Shown here: in pieces, positions 17,382-24,523 of the stretch
How positions within the stretch are numbered: the first letter of the stretch is position 1
Layout of the letters: every line of letters starts with the position of its first letter
Source: CAVVYW01 sp963752605
GTDB taxonomy: Bacteria; Actinomycetota; Thermoleophilia; Solirubrobacterales; 70-9
Reading direction: 5' to 3'
NCBI GenBank assembly: GCA_963752605.1
Contig: CAVVYW010000006.1
Coordinates: 62,001 to 126,000, forward strand
Length of the DNA stretch: 64,000 nt
Position numbers and translations under genes: made by a program
The notes under the pieces: model-generated
Seen by the model: the letters and a program-made list of their open reading frames with translations, nothing else
Told to the model about the DNA's origin: nothing
Databases searched by the model: none

Positions 17382-17783
17382 ATGCCTGAGCCACAGCTCA
17401 AGGACAAGCTCGAGGACCTGATCAAGGAGAACAAGGTCTTCCTGTTCATGAAGGGAACCCCCGATGCGCCGCAGTGCGGCTTCTCGATGCGGGTGGTCGG
17501 GGTGCTCGAGCAGATGGGCGTCGAGTACGCCGCGCTGGACGTGCTTCCGGCCCTCGATCCGCTCCGCCAGGCCACCGGCGAAATCGCCGACTGGCGCACC
17601 TTCCCCCAGCTCTACGTCAACGGCGAGCTGGTCGGCGGCTGCGACATCGTCGAGGAGATGGCCGACTCAGGAGAGCTGGCCGAGCTGCTCGGCGTCGAGC
17701 AGCCGGACGCCCCCGCGCCGTCGGCGAAGCAAGAGCTGCAGCAGGACCCGCAGCAGTCGCCGCCGATGCAGATCGAGAACTAG
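17382..17783 (+). CDS. grxD: monothiol CGFS glutaredoxin (Grx4/GrxD family)
   Basis: Carrier of a [2Fe-2S] cluster for Fe-S protein assembly. Pattern: KENKVFLFMKGTPDAPQCGFS with the single active-site Cys of the CGFS motif, then WRTFPQLYVNGELVGGCDIV with the cis-Pro and the glutathione site. It has 133 residues; the core is about 100, and the last 30 are a Pro/Gln-rich tail. The ATG at 17382 suits the TATGAT box 8 nt upstream better than the GTG at 17376. Its known partner class, BolA, is encoded upstream, and erpA is convergent 6 nt away, so this is an Fe-S maturation neighbourhood. Confidence 0.93.
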   Translation: MPEPQLKDKLEDLIKENKVFLFMKGTPDAPQCGFSMRVVGVLEQMGVEYAALDVLPALDPLRQATGEIADWRTFPQLYVNGELVGGCDIVEEMADSGELAELLGVEQPDAPAPSAKQELQQDPQQSPPMQIEN

Positions 17784-17789
17784 ACCGCG

Positions 17790-18173
17790 CTAGACGGAAG
17801 AGGCGGCCTTCTCGGCCGCTTCCTCATCAACCTGGAACGAGGAGCCGCAGCCGCAGGCCGCGGTGACGTTCGGGTTGTTGACCGAGAAGCCGGCGCCCTC
17901 GAGGCCGTCCACCCAGTCCACCTCGGACCCGAACACGAACTGCATGCTGGTCTTGTCGACCACGACCGAAACGCCCTTGTTCTCGAAGCGGTGGTCGTCC
18001 TCCTTGGGAGCGTCGAAGGCGAGCGCGTACTGGAAGCCGGAGCAACCGCCGCCTCGAACCGCGACCCGCAGGGCCTGCTCGGGGGCGTCCTGCTGGCCGG
18101 CCAGCAGCTCCTTGATCTTGGCCGCCGCGTTGTCGCTCAGCTTGATCGCCTCGGTGTTCCCGTTCTCAGCCAT
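17790..18173 (-). CDS. erpA: iron-sulfur cluster insertion protein, A-type carrier
   Basis: A-type carrier that delivers Fe-S clusters to apo-enzymes. It has 127 residues. The three conserved cysteines are Cys44 (GGGCSGFQY), Cys107 and Cys109 (CGCGSSF), which bind the cluster. LSDNAAAKIKELL at the start and FVFGSEVDWVDGL in the middle are family features. It ends 6 nt from the glutaredoxin gene on the opposite strand. A TACAAT -10 box lies 9 nt before the ATG at 18173. IscA is an alternative name; sequence alone does not separate the two well. Confidence 0.93.
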   Translation of the reverse strand: MAENGNTEAIKLSDNAAAKIKELLAGQQDAPEQALRVAVRGGGCSGFQYALAFDAPKEDDHRFENKGVSVVVDKTSMQFVFGSEVDWVDGLEGAGFSVNNPNVTAACGCGSSFQVDEEAAEKAASSV

Positions 18174-18182
18174 GTGCCGTGA

Positions 18183-18188
18183 ATTGTA
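18183..18188 (-). promoter_or_regulatory. -10 box of erpA
   Basis: TACAAT on the minus strand, 9 nt before the ATG at 18173; the 5' leader would be no more than a few bases. Confidence 0.5.
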
Positions 18189-18197
18189 GAGGGGCCC

Positions 18198-18494
18198 TCA
18201 CTCCTCCTTCGCGTCCGCTTGTGCGGATTCCTGCTCACGCCCGCCGTAGGCGTGATCGAGGTACTCGCGGATCCTCTTCGAGTCGTTGATCACCTCATCG
18301 CCATCCACGAGCACGGGCAGGTACTTCTGCCCGGTCAGCTCGACTATCTCGGGACGCTCGGAGCGCCGGTAGGGCAGGCGCCGGGTCTCGAACTCGAGCC
18401 CGAGCTTCTTCAGCTTTCGGGCCGACGCGCCGCACGGACAGAGCACGTTGGTTCTCGTCCGACATCGGTAGAGCACCCGCCGCCGGCCCTCCAT
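18198..18494 (-). CDS. glutaredoxin/GST N-terminal-domain protein
   Basis: Protein of 98 residues with only the thioredoxin-like half of a glutathione S-transferase. It has a CPCG motif (NVLCPCGASARKLKKLGLEFE) where glutaredoxins have CPxC, then KYLPVLVDGDEVINDSKRI with the cis-Pro and the Asp-Ser that bind the thiol cofactor in GSTs. There is no helical C-terminal domain. It could be a small thiol-redox protein; in an actinobacterium the cofactor could be mycothiol. The ATG at 18494 meets the stop of the epimerase, so the two are one transcription unit. Confidence 0.75.
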   Translation of the reverse strand: MEGRRRVLYRCRTRTNVLCPCGASARKLKKLGLEFETRRLPYRRSERPEIVELTGQKYLPVLVDGDEVINDSKRIREYLDHAYGGREQESAQADAKEE

Positions 18495-19558
18495 CAGCGG
18501 CTCCCCAGGCCGATCAGCCGGTTGGGGATGGCGGCGGCGGTCGCGGCGAGCTCCAGCACGGCGTCGGAGAGATCGTGTCCCGAAGCGCGGTCGCCGAGCT
18601 GCTCGAGCTGCCAGCGGACCGTGTCCTCGAGGGTCTCCTCGTGCGGGCGGGGCTGGAAACCGAGGTCCCGGCGAGCCTTGTCGTTGCGATAGGTCCACCA
18701 CTGCATCCCGGAGCGCACCTCGTCCGAGGAGGCCGGGGTCGGGAGCCCGGCGAGCTTCAGCACGCGGATGCCCGCCAGCATCAGGCGGCCATCGACCTTC
18801 ACCGGCGGCGGCGGCACACCCGCGATTCGGCTGAGGTCGGCGAACAGGCGCTGGAGGGTGAAGTTGCGGCCGCTCAGCAGGTAGCGCTCGCCCTCGTGCC
18901 CCCGCTCGTCGGCGAGCAGGTGGCCCGCGGCCACGTCGCGCACGTCCACGATGCTGAGCGCTCCGTCCGTGTACGCGGGGAGGCGCCGCAGCAGCATGCG
19001 GCGGATCAGTCGGTTCGAGGTGCCGGTGGGATCGTCGGGGCCGAAGACGAACGAGGGATTGACGACGACCACCGGGAGCCCCTGGGCCGCGACGCGCATC
19101 GCCACGCATTCGGCGTCGTGCTTGGCGTTCACGTACGCGATCCCGAGCTCGCCCGCCGTGAAGGGCTGGGACTCGTCGGCGGCGCCGCCATGGGGCGCTG
19201 GGCCCACCGCGCCGGCGCTCGAGGTGAGCACCGCCCGAATCACCCCGGCGCGAAGCGCCTCCTCCATCACGTTGCGGGTGCCCCCCACGTTGACCTCGAA
19301 GACATGCTCGCGGGCGCCACTGCGCATGGACGTAGTGCCGGCGACGTGGAAGACCCGTTCCACCCCCTTCATCGCCTTGCGCACCGAATCGCGGTCCCTG
19401 ACGTCCCCGATCGTCCGCTCGTACTCAATCCCGCCGAGGTACGCGGTCGAGCTGCTCTCGCGCATCAGCAGCCTCAGCTCGTCGCCACGGCGGGCGAGCT
19501 CCCGCACCAGGTGCGAGCCGATGAAGCCCGTCCCTCCGGTGACGAGCGTCCTAGTCAT
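18494..19558 (-). CDS. NAD(P)-dependent epimerase/dehydratase, dihydroflavonol reductase-like
   Basis: Extended short-chain dehydrogenase of 354 residues. The nucleotide site is TGGTGFIGSHLV at residue 8, and the catalytic triad is Ser in TSSAGAVG with YVNAK (YxxxK). The C-terminal half is variable and sets the substrate, which cannot be read here; sugar-nucleotide epimerases, HpnA and flavanone-type reductases all look like this. The start is ATG 19558 (MTRTLVTGG); a longer open frame upstream has no support. It is followed directly by the GST-like gene. Confidence 0.82.
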   Translation of the reverse strand: MTRTLVTGGTGFIGSHLVRELARRGDELRLLMRESSSTAYLGGIEYERTIGDVRDRDSVRKAMKGVERVFHVAGTTSMRSGAREHVFEVNVGGTRNVMEEALRAGVIRAVLTSSAGAVGPAPHGGAADESQPFTAGELGIAYVNAKHDAECVAMRVAAQGLPVVVVNPSFVFGPDDPTGTSNRLIRRMLLRRLPAYTDGALSIVDVRDVAAGHLLADERGHEGERYLLSGRNFTLQRLFADLSRIAGVPPPPVKVDGRLMLAGIRVLKLAGLPTPASSDEVRSGMQWWTYRNDKARRDLGFQPRPHEETLEDTVRWQLEQLGDRASGHDLSDAVLELAATAAAIPNRLIGLGSR

Positions 19559-19625
19559 TGCCGTGCCCCATTGGGCCGCAGAATGGCAGAGGCCGCATCG
19601 AGGGGTGCCGTGATACAAGAGCCGG

Positions 19626-20501
19626 GTGAGTCCCTCGGCTCGGACCGCGCTCGTCGCGGACAGCACCTCCTACCTCCCCCCAGAGCTGCTCGCAGAACAC
19701 GACGTCCACATGGTCAGCCTCTACGTCGGGCTCGAGGGCGATCAGGAGCGCGAGTCCGACATCACAGACCTGGACGCCTTCTACGAGCGGCTGCGGGTGT
19801 CGGAGGAAGCCGTCACCACCTCGCAGCCATCCGTCGGGGATTTCCTGGAGGTCTACGAGCCCCTCCTCGCGGAGGATCGGGAGATCGTCTCGATCCACCT
19901 CTCCGCGGGGATCTCGGGCACCTACGAGACGGCGGGGCAGGCGCGCGAGCGCCTGATCGCGGACGGCAAGGGCGGCGAGCGGATCCACGTCGTTGACTCG
20001 CACACCGGCGGCGGCGGAATGGGAATGCAGATCCTCGCCGCAGGACACGCGGTCGCGGGAGGCGCCTCCGGCGAGGAGGTCAAGGCGCACGCCGACCGGG
20101 CTCGCGAGAACCTGAAGATCTGGTTCGCCGTGGACACGCTCGAATACCTGCGCCGCGGCGGCCGGATCGGCGCGGCCCGCGCCCTGATCGGCTCCACCCT
20201 GAAGATCAAGCCGATCCTCACCCTGGAGCACGAGATCACCCCGATCGAGAGGGTGCGGACTCGCACCCGGGCGCTCGAGCGGCTTGTCGACTACGCGCGC
20301 CAGCGGCACGAGGACGGCGCCGACGCCTGGTGCGTCCAACACGTGCAGGACCCCGAGACCGCCGAGGAGCTGGTCGAGACCTGCAAACCAGTCTTCGGGC
20401 GTGACCCGCTGTTCGTGTCTGAGATCGGGCCGGTGATCGGCGCCCACGTCGGGCCCGGGGTGATCGGCGTCGGGGGCGCGCTCAGCTCGGACTTCGAGTA
20501 G
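19626..20501 (+). CDS. DegV family fatty-acid-binding protein
   Basis: Soluble protein of 291 residues. DegV/FakB proteins bind one fatty acid and hand it to a fatty acid kinase. Motifs: ALVADSTSYLPPELL, TTSQPSVGDFLE, IHLSAGISGTYETA and WFAVDTLEYLRRGGRIG, all standard. No kinase (FakA) gene is in the window. GTG start at 19626, with TACAAG 6 nt upstream and no ribosome binding site. Its 3' end overlaps the convergent methyltransferase by 20 nt. Confidence 0.9.
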   Translation: MSPSARTALVADSTSYLPPELLAEHDVHMVSLYVGLEGDQERESDITDLDAFYERLRVSEEAVTTSQPSVGDFLEVYEPLLAEDREIVSIHLSAGISGTYETAGQARERLIADGKGGERIHVVDSHTGGGGMGMQILAAGHAVAGGASGEEVKAHADRARENLKIWFAVDTLEYLRRGGRIGAARALIGSTLKIKPILTLEHEITPIERVRTRTRALERLVDYARQRHEDGADAWCVQHVQDPETAEELVETCKPVFGRDPLFVSEIGPVIGAHVGPGVIGVGGALSSDFE

Positions 20502-21174
20502 CGGTGACGATCTCGGTTGGGAAGCCCATCTGGGCCATGTACTCCCTGCGTATCTGATCGAAGCCGAGCTCGCCCAGCACCGGCGCGGCGAGCACCCCGC
20601 GGCAGTTGGCGGTGAGGTTGATCCCCCTCGCGTAGAGGGCGTCCCAGACCCGGTGCCGGCGGGCCTCGCCGACGGTCATGTTGGAAAGAACCAGCCGACC
20701 GCCCGGGCGAAGGACGCGCTTGAACTCGGCGAGGGCCCGCGGGATGTCCTCGCGCGGGAGCAGGTCGAGCATGTAGCCGTTGACCAGCAGGTCGAAGCTC
20801 TCATCGGGGAACGGCAGGTCGAGTGCGGTGCCCTCCATCACCTCGACCCGGTCGAGACCCGCCTTTCGGAGCCGCTTGCGGCTCTCCGCGAGCATCCCGG
20901 GAGCGAGCTCCACTCCCCGGGTGGTCCCCTTCGGGGTCCGCCGGGCGAGCTCGACAAGTTGCACCCCGGTCCCGGTCGCCACCTCGAGCACGTCCTCGCC
21001 GTCCCTGACCGCGACCAGCTCGAGCACGCGCTTGCGGGGGCGCGACTCGGCGAGCCGTGCCCAGACCTCATAGACCGGCGCCAGGCGCGAGTAGGCGTCG
21101 CGGGCCTCGGTGCGCTGGTGGGCCTCGAGAACCCGCGAGCGCCAGTCATCCTGCTCCGCGCTAGCGTCCGTCAA
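20482..21174 (-). CDS. class I SAM-dependent methyltransferase, UbiE-like
   Basis: About 230 residues. The SAM site is VLEVATGTGVQLVELA, the motif after beta-4 is LPFPDESFDLLVNGYMLDLL, and LRPGGRLVLSNM is the post-motif. The proposed start is TTG 21174, whose TTGA overlaps the stop of the upstream gene, so translation is coupled. It is the fourth gene after arsR. Unlike ArsM arsenite methyltransferases it has only one Cys (TANCRG), so arsenic methylation by the known mechanism is unlikely. The substrate is unknown, and the operon suggests a link to metalloid stress. Confidence 0.8.
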   Translation of the reverse strand: MTDASAEQDDWRSRVLEAHQRTEARDAYSRLAPVYEVWARLAESRPRKRVLELVAVRDGEDVLEVATGTGVQLVELARRTPKGTTRGVELAPGMLAESRKRLRKAGLDRVEVMEGTALDLPFPDESFDLLVNGYMLDLLPREDIPRALAEFKRVLRPGGRLVLSNMTVGEARRHRVWDALYARGINLTANCRGVLAAPVLGELGFDQIRREYMAQMGFPTEIVTATRSPS

Positions 21175-21476
21175 CGGTCGCCGTTGCGCGATCCGAGCGC
21201 GGCCTCGAGCGGGTCGAGCGCGGGGACCAGCCGCTCCTCCTCGACGCTGATCGAGAGGGTGAGAGCCTCGGCGTCGAAGTCGATGCCGAAGAACGAACAG
21301 CATTCGCGCTCGACCGCGATCGTCTCCTCGAGCAGGTTCCGGTCCAGGTCGCCCGAGAATCGCACGCTCAGAAGGGCGGGTCGGCGCTCGAGCACCGCGA
21401 CGCGCCGTGACAGCTCGCGGTAGCGGTCCGCCTGGGCCCTCGCCTCGTCCGGACTCAGCTCGCAGGCCTCGATCAT
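21171..21476 (-). CDS. small CC-motif protein of the ars operon
   Basis: Protein of 101 residues and unknown function. It has Cys5 (MIEACELSPDEA) and an adjacent pair Cys59-Cys60 in AVERECCSFFGIDFD, which could bind a soft metal such as As(III). The rest is alternating helix and strand, with no membrane segment. I recall similar uncharacterised proteins near metal regulators in actinobacteria but cannot name a family. It sits 23 nt after the 18-residue peptide gene and overlaps the methyltransferase start by 4 nt. ATG at 21476; the ribosome site is weak. Confidence 0.7.
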   Translation of the reverse strand: MIEACELSPDEARAQADRYRELSRRVAVLERRPALLSVRFSGDLDRNLLEETIAVERECCSFFGIDFDAEALTLSISVEEERLVPALDPLEAALGSRNGDR

Positions 21477-21499
21477 CGGCAGTTGTCGAGCCTCGCCGC

Positions 21500-21556
21500 T
21501 CAGCAGGGGCAGTCCGGGCAGCAGGGCTCGGTCGGATCGAATGTCAGTTCAGCCAT
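21500..21556 (-). CDS. 18-residue Cys-rich peptide overlapping arsR
   Basis: A tiny gene that reads MAELTFDPTEPCCPDCPC and stops. It has four Cys in its last seven residues (CCPDCPC), a plausible site for a thiophilic metal. AAGGAG lies 8 nt before the ATG and overlaps the last codons of arsR, with 13 nt of coding overlap, so it looks translated and coupled to arsR. There is no known family that I can name. The proposed role is a metal-binding or chaperone peptide for arsenite; this is inference. The risk is that so short a frame is chance, but the ribosome site and Cys pattern argue against it. Confidence 0.55.
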   Translation of the reverse strand: MAELTFDPTEPCCPDCPC

Positions 21557-21897
21557 GTGCTCAGCTCCTTCAGTGCGTCGGGTTCCACGTAATAGAAGCT
21601 CCAGAGGCCGCGCCGCTCGGAGCCGACGATCCCGGCGTCGCGCAGCACCTTCAGGTGGTGCGAGACGGTCGGCTGGGAGAGGTCGAAGAGCGGCACCAGC
21701 TCGCAGACGCATGCCTGGCCGGGGTGCCGGCGCAGGACGTCCACCAGCTGGAGGCGGATCGGGTCACCCAGGGCCTTCGCCACCATGGCCATCCTCTCAG
21801 CCTGGCGGCGGTCGGTCTCGGGATAGACGACCGGCTCGCAGCAGGGCTCGCCGATCGGTCGCTTGATCTTCGGGGCGAGCTCGAGATCGACGGGCAT
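21544..21897 (-). CDS. arsR: ArsR family arsenic-responsive repressor
   Basis: Winged-helix dimer of 117 residues that leaves DNA when arsenite or antimonite binds. The recognition helix is LSQPTVSHHLKVLRDAG. The Cys pattern is Cys19-Cys20 (GEPCCEP) plus Cys63 and Cys65 (ACVCEL). An N-terminal CC pair with a third Cys in the fold is the arrangement known from the Corynebacterium glutamicum repressor, and CVCEL is close to the E. coli ELCVCDL site. It is divergent from arsC over a 55-bp gap with a palindromic operator. ATG at 21897 with TAGAGT 9 nt upstream. Confidence 0.93.
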   Translation of the reverse strand: MPVDLELAPKIKRPIGEPCCEPVVYPETDRRQAERMAMVAKALGDPIRLQLVDVLRRHPGQACVCELVPLFDLSQPTVSHHLKVLRDAGIVGSERRGLWSFYYVEPDALKELSTWLN

Positions 21898-21919
21898 CTA
21901 TGCATCACTCTAGCAATTA

Positions 21920-21937
21920 CATCGACATTTATCGATG
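21920..21937. promoter_or_regulatory. ArsR operator between arsR and arsC
   Basis: Inverted repeat CATCGA-N6-TCGATG with perfect 6-bp arms (21920-21925 and 21932-21937). It covers the -35 regions of both divergent promoters, which is what a repressor site should do. Assignment to ArsR rests on position. Confidence 0.7.
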
Positions 21938-21940
21938 GAA

Positions 21941-21946
21941 TATGAT
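21941..21946 (+). promoter_or_regulatory. -10 box of arsC, leaderless type
   Basis: TATGAT, 6 nt before the ATG at 21953, so transcription would start on the A of the start codon. A TTACAT-like -35 is at 21917-21922. Confidence 0.6.
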
Positions 21947-21952
21947 CGGGCC

Positions 21953-22357
21953 ATGGCAACCGAGGTCCCCGAGGTCCTCTTCGTCTGCGTCCACAACGCC
22001 GGGCGCAGCCAGATGGCGGCCGGCCTACTCCAGCGGAAGGCCGGTGAGAAGGTCAGGGTCCTCTCCGCGGGGAGCGAGCCTGCGGACCGGCTCAATCCGG
22101 CGGTGGTCGAGGCGATGCGCGAGTCCGGGATCGACATCTCCGCCGAGCGCCCGAAGCTGCTCGAGGACGACATGGTCCGCGAGGCGGACGTGGTGATCAC
22201 GATGGGCTGCGGCGACGCCTGCCCGATCTACCCGGGAAAGCGCTACGAGGACTGGGAGCTCGAGGACCCGGCCGGGAAGGACCTCGACACCGTGCGGGGG
22301 ATCCGCGACAAGATCGAGTCGCGGGTCGAGCAGCTGATCGCCGAGATCGCCGGCTAG
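21953..22357 (+). CDS. arsC: arsenate reductase, LMW protein tyrosine phosphatase fold
   Basis: Reduces arsenate to arsenite in the cytosol. It has 134 residues. The P-loop CVHNAGRS starts at Cys12, the nucleophile. Cys86 and Cys90 (MGCGDACP) fit the resolving pair of thioredoxin-coupled enzymes, and Asp105 in ELEDPAGK is the general acid. An in-frame ATG at 21935 also exists, but it lies upstream of the -10 box, so 21953 is chosen. No arsenite efflux pump is in the window. It overlaps the stop of the convergent DUF3618 gene by 4 nt (CTAG). Confidence 0.94.
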   Translation: MATEVPEVLFVCVHNAGRSQMAAGLLQRKAGEKVRVLSAGSEPADRLNPAVVEAMRESGIDISAERPKLLEDDMVREADVVITMGCGDACPIYPGKRYEDWELEDPAGKDLDTVRGIRDKIESRVEQLIAEIAG

Positions 22358-22620
22358 CCGCGGCGGCGGAGCGCGATCGCGCCGCCGATCAGGAAGCCGA
22401 CCACGGCGGCGCCAACAAGGAGCTCGGTCTTGTGCTTTCGCACCTGGTAGCCGATGTCGGTTGCGCGAGTCCAGCGACCGCGAAGCGCATCCACCGAGCG
22501 CGAGAGCTCCTGGCGCTGCGCCACGATGTCGCGCCTGATCTCCTCCGCGGAGCGGCTGCCGGGAGGCGGCATCGCAGGGCGGTTGTTGCCGCTTGTGTGG
22601 ACCCTGGTCGTCGCTTCCAT
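22354..22620 (-). CDS. DUF3618 membrane protein
   Basis: Protein of 88 residues. RSAEEIRRDIVAQRQELSRSVDALR is the DUF3618 hallmark, a helical cytoplasmic segment, and it is followed by one membrane helix (LLVGAAVVGFLIGGAIAL) and a basic end. The function is unknown; it commonly occurs with holin-X-like proteins in actinobacteria, as here. ATG at 22620 overlaps the stop of the holin-X gene by 1 nt. Confidence 0.85.
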   Translation of the reverse strand: MEATTRVHTSGNNRPAMPPPGSRSAEEIRRDIVAQRQELSRSVDALRGRWTRATDIGYQVRKHKTELLVGAAVVGFLIGGAIALRRRG

Positions 22621-23108
22621 CAGTGCTCTCCTTCCCCGTCGAGTGCGCTTCGAATCTCCTTCGCCTCCTCGATCGCCATGTCCGGCGTCGGAGGGGCGCC
22701 CTTCTTGAACGCCCGGTAGGCGTAGAGGCCGCCGCCTGCCGCGATCAGCAGGAAGAAGGCGGCCTCGACGAAGAAGCCGAGCCAGAAGTTGTCGAACACC
22801 TTGTCGTTCAGCACCCAGGCGACGCCGTGCATGCCCATCATCAGGGCGAGCAGGACGAAGATCCCGGCGACCAGCGCCACCACCGAGCCCCGCAGCAGGC
22901 TGTTGACCTTCTCGGTGACCTCGGTCTTGGCGAGCTCGATCTCCTCGCGGATCAGGACCGAGGCGCGGTCGGAGATCTCGAAGACGAGCTCCCCGACGCT
23001 CGCGTCCTCGTCGCCGTTGGTCGGGGCGCCCTCGGTCGGGCTGGGCTCGGGCGGCTTCTGCTCGGCGGCCGGCTCCGCGCCCTCGGGGTTGCCCTCGCCG
23101 TCAGTCAA
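22620..23108 (-). CDS. holin-X/DUF1469-like membrane protein
   Basis: Protein of 162 residues: acidic Pro/Glu-rich N-terminus, amphipathic helix VGELVFEISDRASVLIREEIELAKTEV, then two membrane helices (SVVALVAGIFVLLALMMGM and FFVEAAFFLLIAAGGGLYAY). This is the Phage_holin_3_6 / actinobacterial holin-X family, which is chromosomal and not evidence of a phage here. It starts at TTG 23108 and overlaps the small gene before it by 8 nt. Confidence 0.85.
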   Translation of the reverse strand: MTDGEGNPEGAEPAAEQKPPEPSPTEGAPTNGDEDASVGELVFEISDRASVLIREEIELAKTEVTEKVNSLLRGSVVALVAGIFVLLALMMGMHGVAWVLNDKVFDNFWLGFFVEAAFFLLIAAGGGLYAYRAFKKGAPPTPDMAIEEAKEIRSALDGEGEH

Positions 23109-23238
23109 CGGGCGGCTCCTCGTTGAAGACGCGGCGCCAGATCACCTCGGAGATCCGGTGGGCCGCCACGGTCGCCAGCGCGCCCGTGGCCGCGAGGAGG
23201 GCTCCCCAGATCAGTCGCCTCAGCATGTCGCTATCCAT
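23101..23238 (-). CDS. DUF4235-like small membrane protein, 45 residues
   Basis: A short gene: MDSDMLRRLIWGALLA begins one membrane helix, then HRISEVIWRRVFNEEPP. The helix plus W-R-R-V-x-N/G-E-x-P ending resembles the C-terminal half of DUF4235 proteins. Its ATG overlaps the TGA of the hydrolase (TGATG), and its end overlaps holin-X by 8 nt, so it is translated as part of the same unit. The function is unknown. Confidence 0.7.
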   Translation of the reverse strand: MDSDMLRRLIWGALLAATGALATVAAHRISEVIWRRVFNEEPPVD

Positions 23239-24303
23239 CAGGCGGAGTAAACCAAGTCAACGCCCTTGCCACCAGGCCGGTCGGCCGTCCGCTCCGCATA
23301 CGTCGCCCAGCGCTCGAAGAAGATGCGGTAGATCCCGTGGGTCCAGCGGGGATCCGCTGCCTCCAGGAGCCCGTGCGAACCCGGCGGGCAGCACCCAGAC
23401 CCGCACGAGGTCGTTGCCGCGGGCGGCCTCCTCGAGGATCCGAGCCTGGTTCACCTTGACGATGTGGTCGTCCTCCGGGTGGAGGATGAGCAGCGGGACC
23501 TTGGCGTTCGGGATGTGGTCGCGCCCGGTGGAGCGCCTCCAGATCTCCTCGGCGTCCACCCCGTAGTAGGGGGCGGAGACGTGCTCCATCACGCGCAGCA
23601 TGTCCTCGGCCTCCGGAGGCCAGCGGCCCGAGCGCACCCGCGAGGTGAGAGCGGCCTTGAACGCCGCGTGGAGCGGATAACGCGGATGGTTCCTCGGCAC
23701 CGGCTCGGAGAGCCGCATCCAGACCTCCTTGGGGACGGCCGGCGGCGAGATCGCGAGGATGCCGCCGTCGAGCACTGCCGCCGTCTCCTCGTAATGCGAT
23801 GCGTTGAGCACCGAGTTGGCGCCGAGCGAGATCCCGAGGGCGCCGACGCTGGTGGCGCCCAGTTCCCGCAGGTAGCGCGCGAGGGCGAGGATGTCCTCCC
23901 CCTCCTTCCAGCCGCCGGTCGAGGGCGCCGGGGTGGTCAACTCGGTCATGCCGAAGCTGCGCAGGTCGAGCGCGGCGACGTTGAAGCCCCACTCGTAGTA
24001 AGCGCGGACGGCGATCTGGCGGACGTAGTCGAAGCGGCTCGAGGTGAACAGGCCGTGGACGACGATCAGCGCCGGCCGGGCCGCCTCCTGCAGCGCGATC
24101 GAGGCGGCGATCCGCTCGCCGTCCGCCCCGGTGAAGATGTGATCGTCGAACTGGGCCGGGTACCGGTAGCCGAGCACGGCGCCCTCGCGATGCTGCGCGA
24201 CGACGAAGTTGGAGATGTCGGCGAAGCCTCTTCTGAGCTCATTGAAGTTGGAGTGCCGAAGGCGGGCCGGGACCAGGTCGAGGTCCCGCATCAGGGCGTC
24301 CAT
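23238..24303 (-). CDS. alpha/beta hydrolase (one frameshift near the C-terminus)
   Basis: Serine hydrolase fold. The nucleophile elbow is ALGISLGANSVL, the oxyanion HG is ALIVVHGLFTSSR, and the acid is in LILHPEDDHIV. The frame breaks near 23379. Removing one T restores VLPAGSHGLLEAADPRWTHG, which brings in the missing catalytic His, and the frame then ends in a TGA that overlaps the next ATG (TGATG). That exact junction strongly supports the correction. The substrate is unknown; the family is COG0429-like. The start at 24303 is weak, and the true N-terminus may include the membrane segment just upstream. Confidence 0.8.
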
Positions 24304-24508
24304 GCTGCGCTCGCGCTCCGGAGGGCACCGGGAGCGGCCGCTTGGACCGCCGCTCCAGCCGCATCAAGAAGTCGCGGAACCGCCCCCCGACCGCCTGCCC
24401 CAGCAGCCAGAGGGGCATCGCGATCAGGCCGAAGAGGATGTTCGCCAGCTTCGCCGCGCCGTGCAGCACGCGGTCCTGCCGCTGCGTCCTTGCCAGCCCC
24501 TCCCACAT
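24304..24508 (-). CDS. probable N-terminal membrane segment of the hydrolase (frameshifted)
   Basis: From ATG 24508 the frame reads MWEGLARTQRQDRVL and then a hydrophobic helix LANILFGLIAMPLWLLGQA and a basic helix. It stays open to 24239, but after about 24305 it becomes Pro/Gly-rich shadow sequence. I think a one-base insertion near 24305 separates it from the hydrolase, which has no ribosome site of its own. If so, the hydrolase is anchored in the membrane. The alternative is a separate small membrane protein. Confidence 0.45.
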
Positions 24509-24523
24509 CTCAGGGGGCCGCCA

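Noticed and set aside
20482..21174. Methyltransferase as ArsM
   Set aside because: Only one Cys; ArsM enzymes need three or four conserved ones. Kept as a general SAM methyltransferase.
22620..23108. Holin-like gene as a sign of a prophage
   Set aside because: Holin-X proteins are ordinary chromosomal genes in actinobacteria, and no phage structural, integrase or lysis genes are near.
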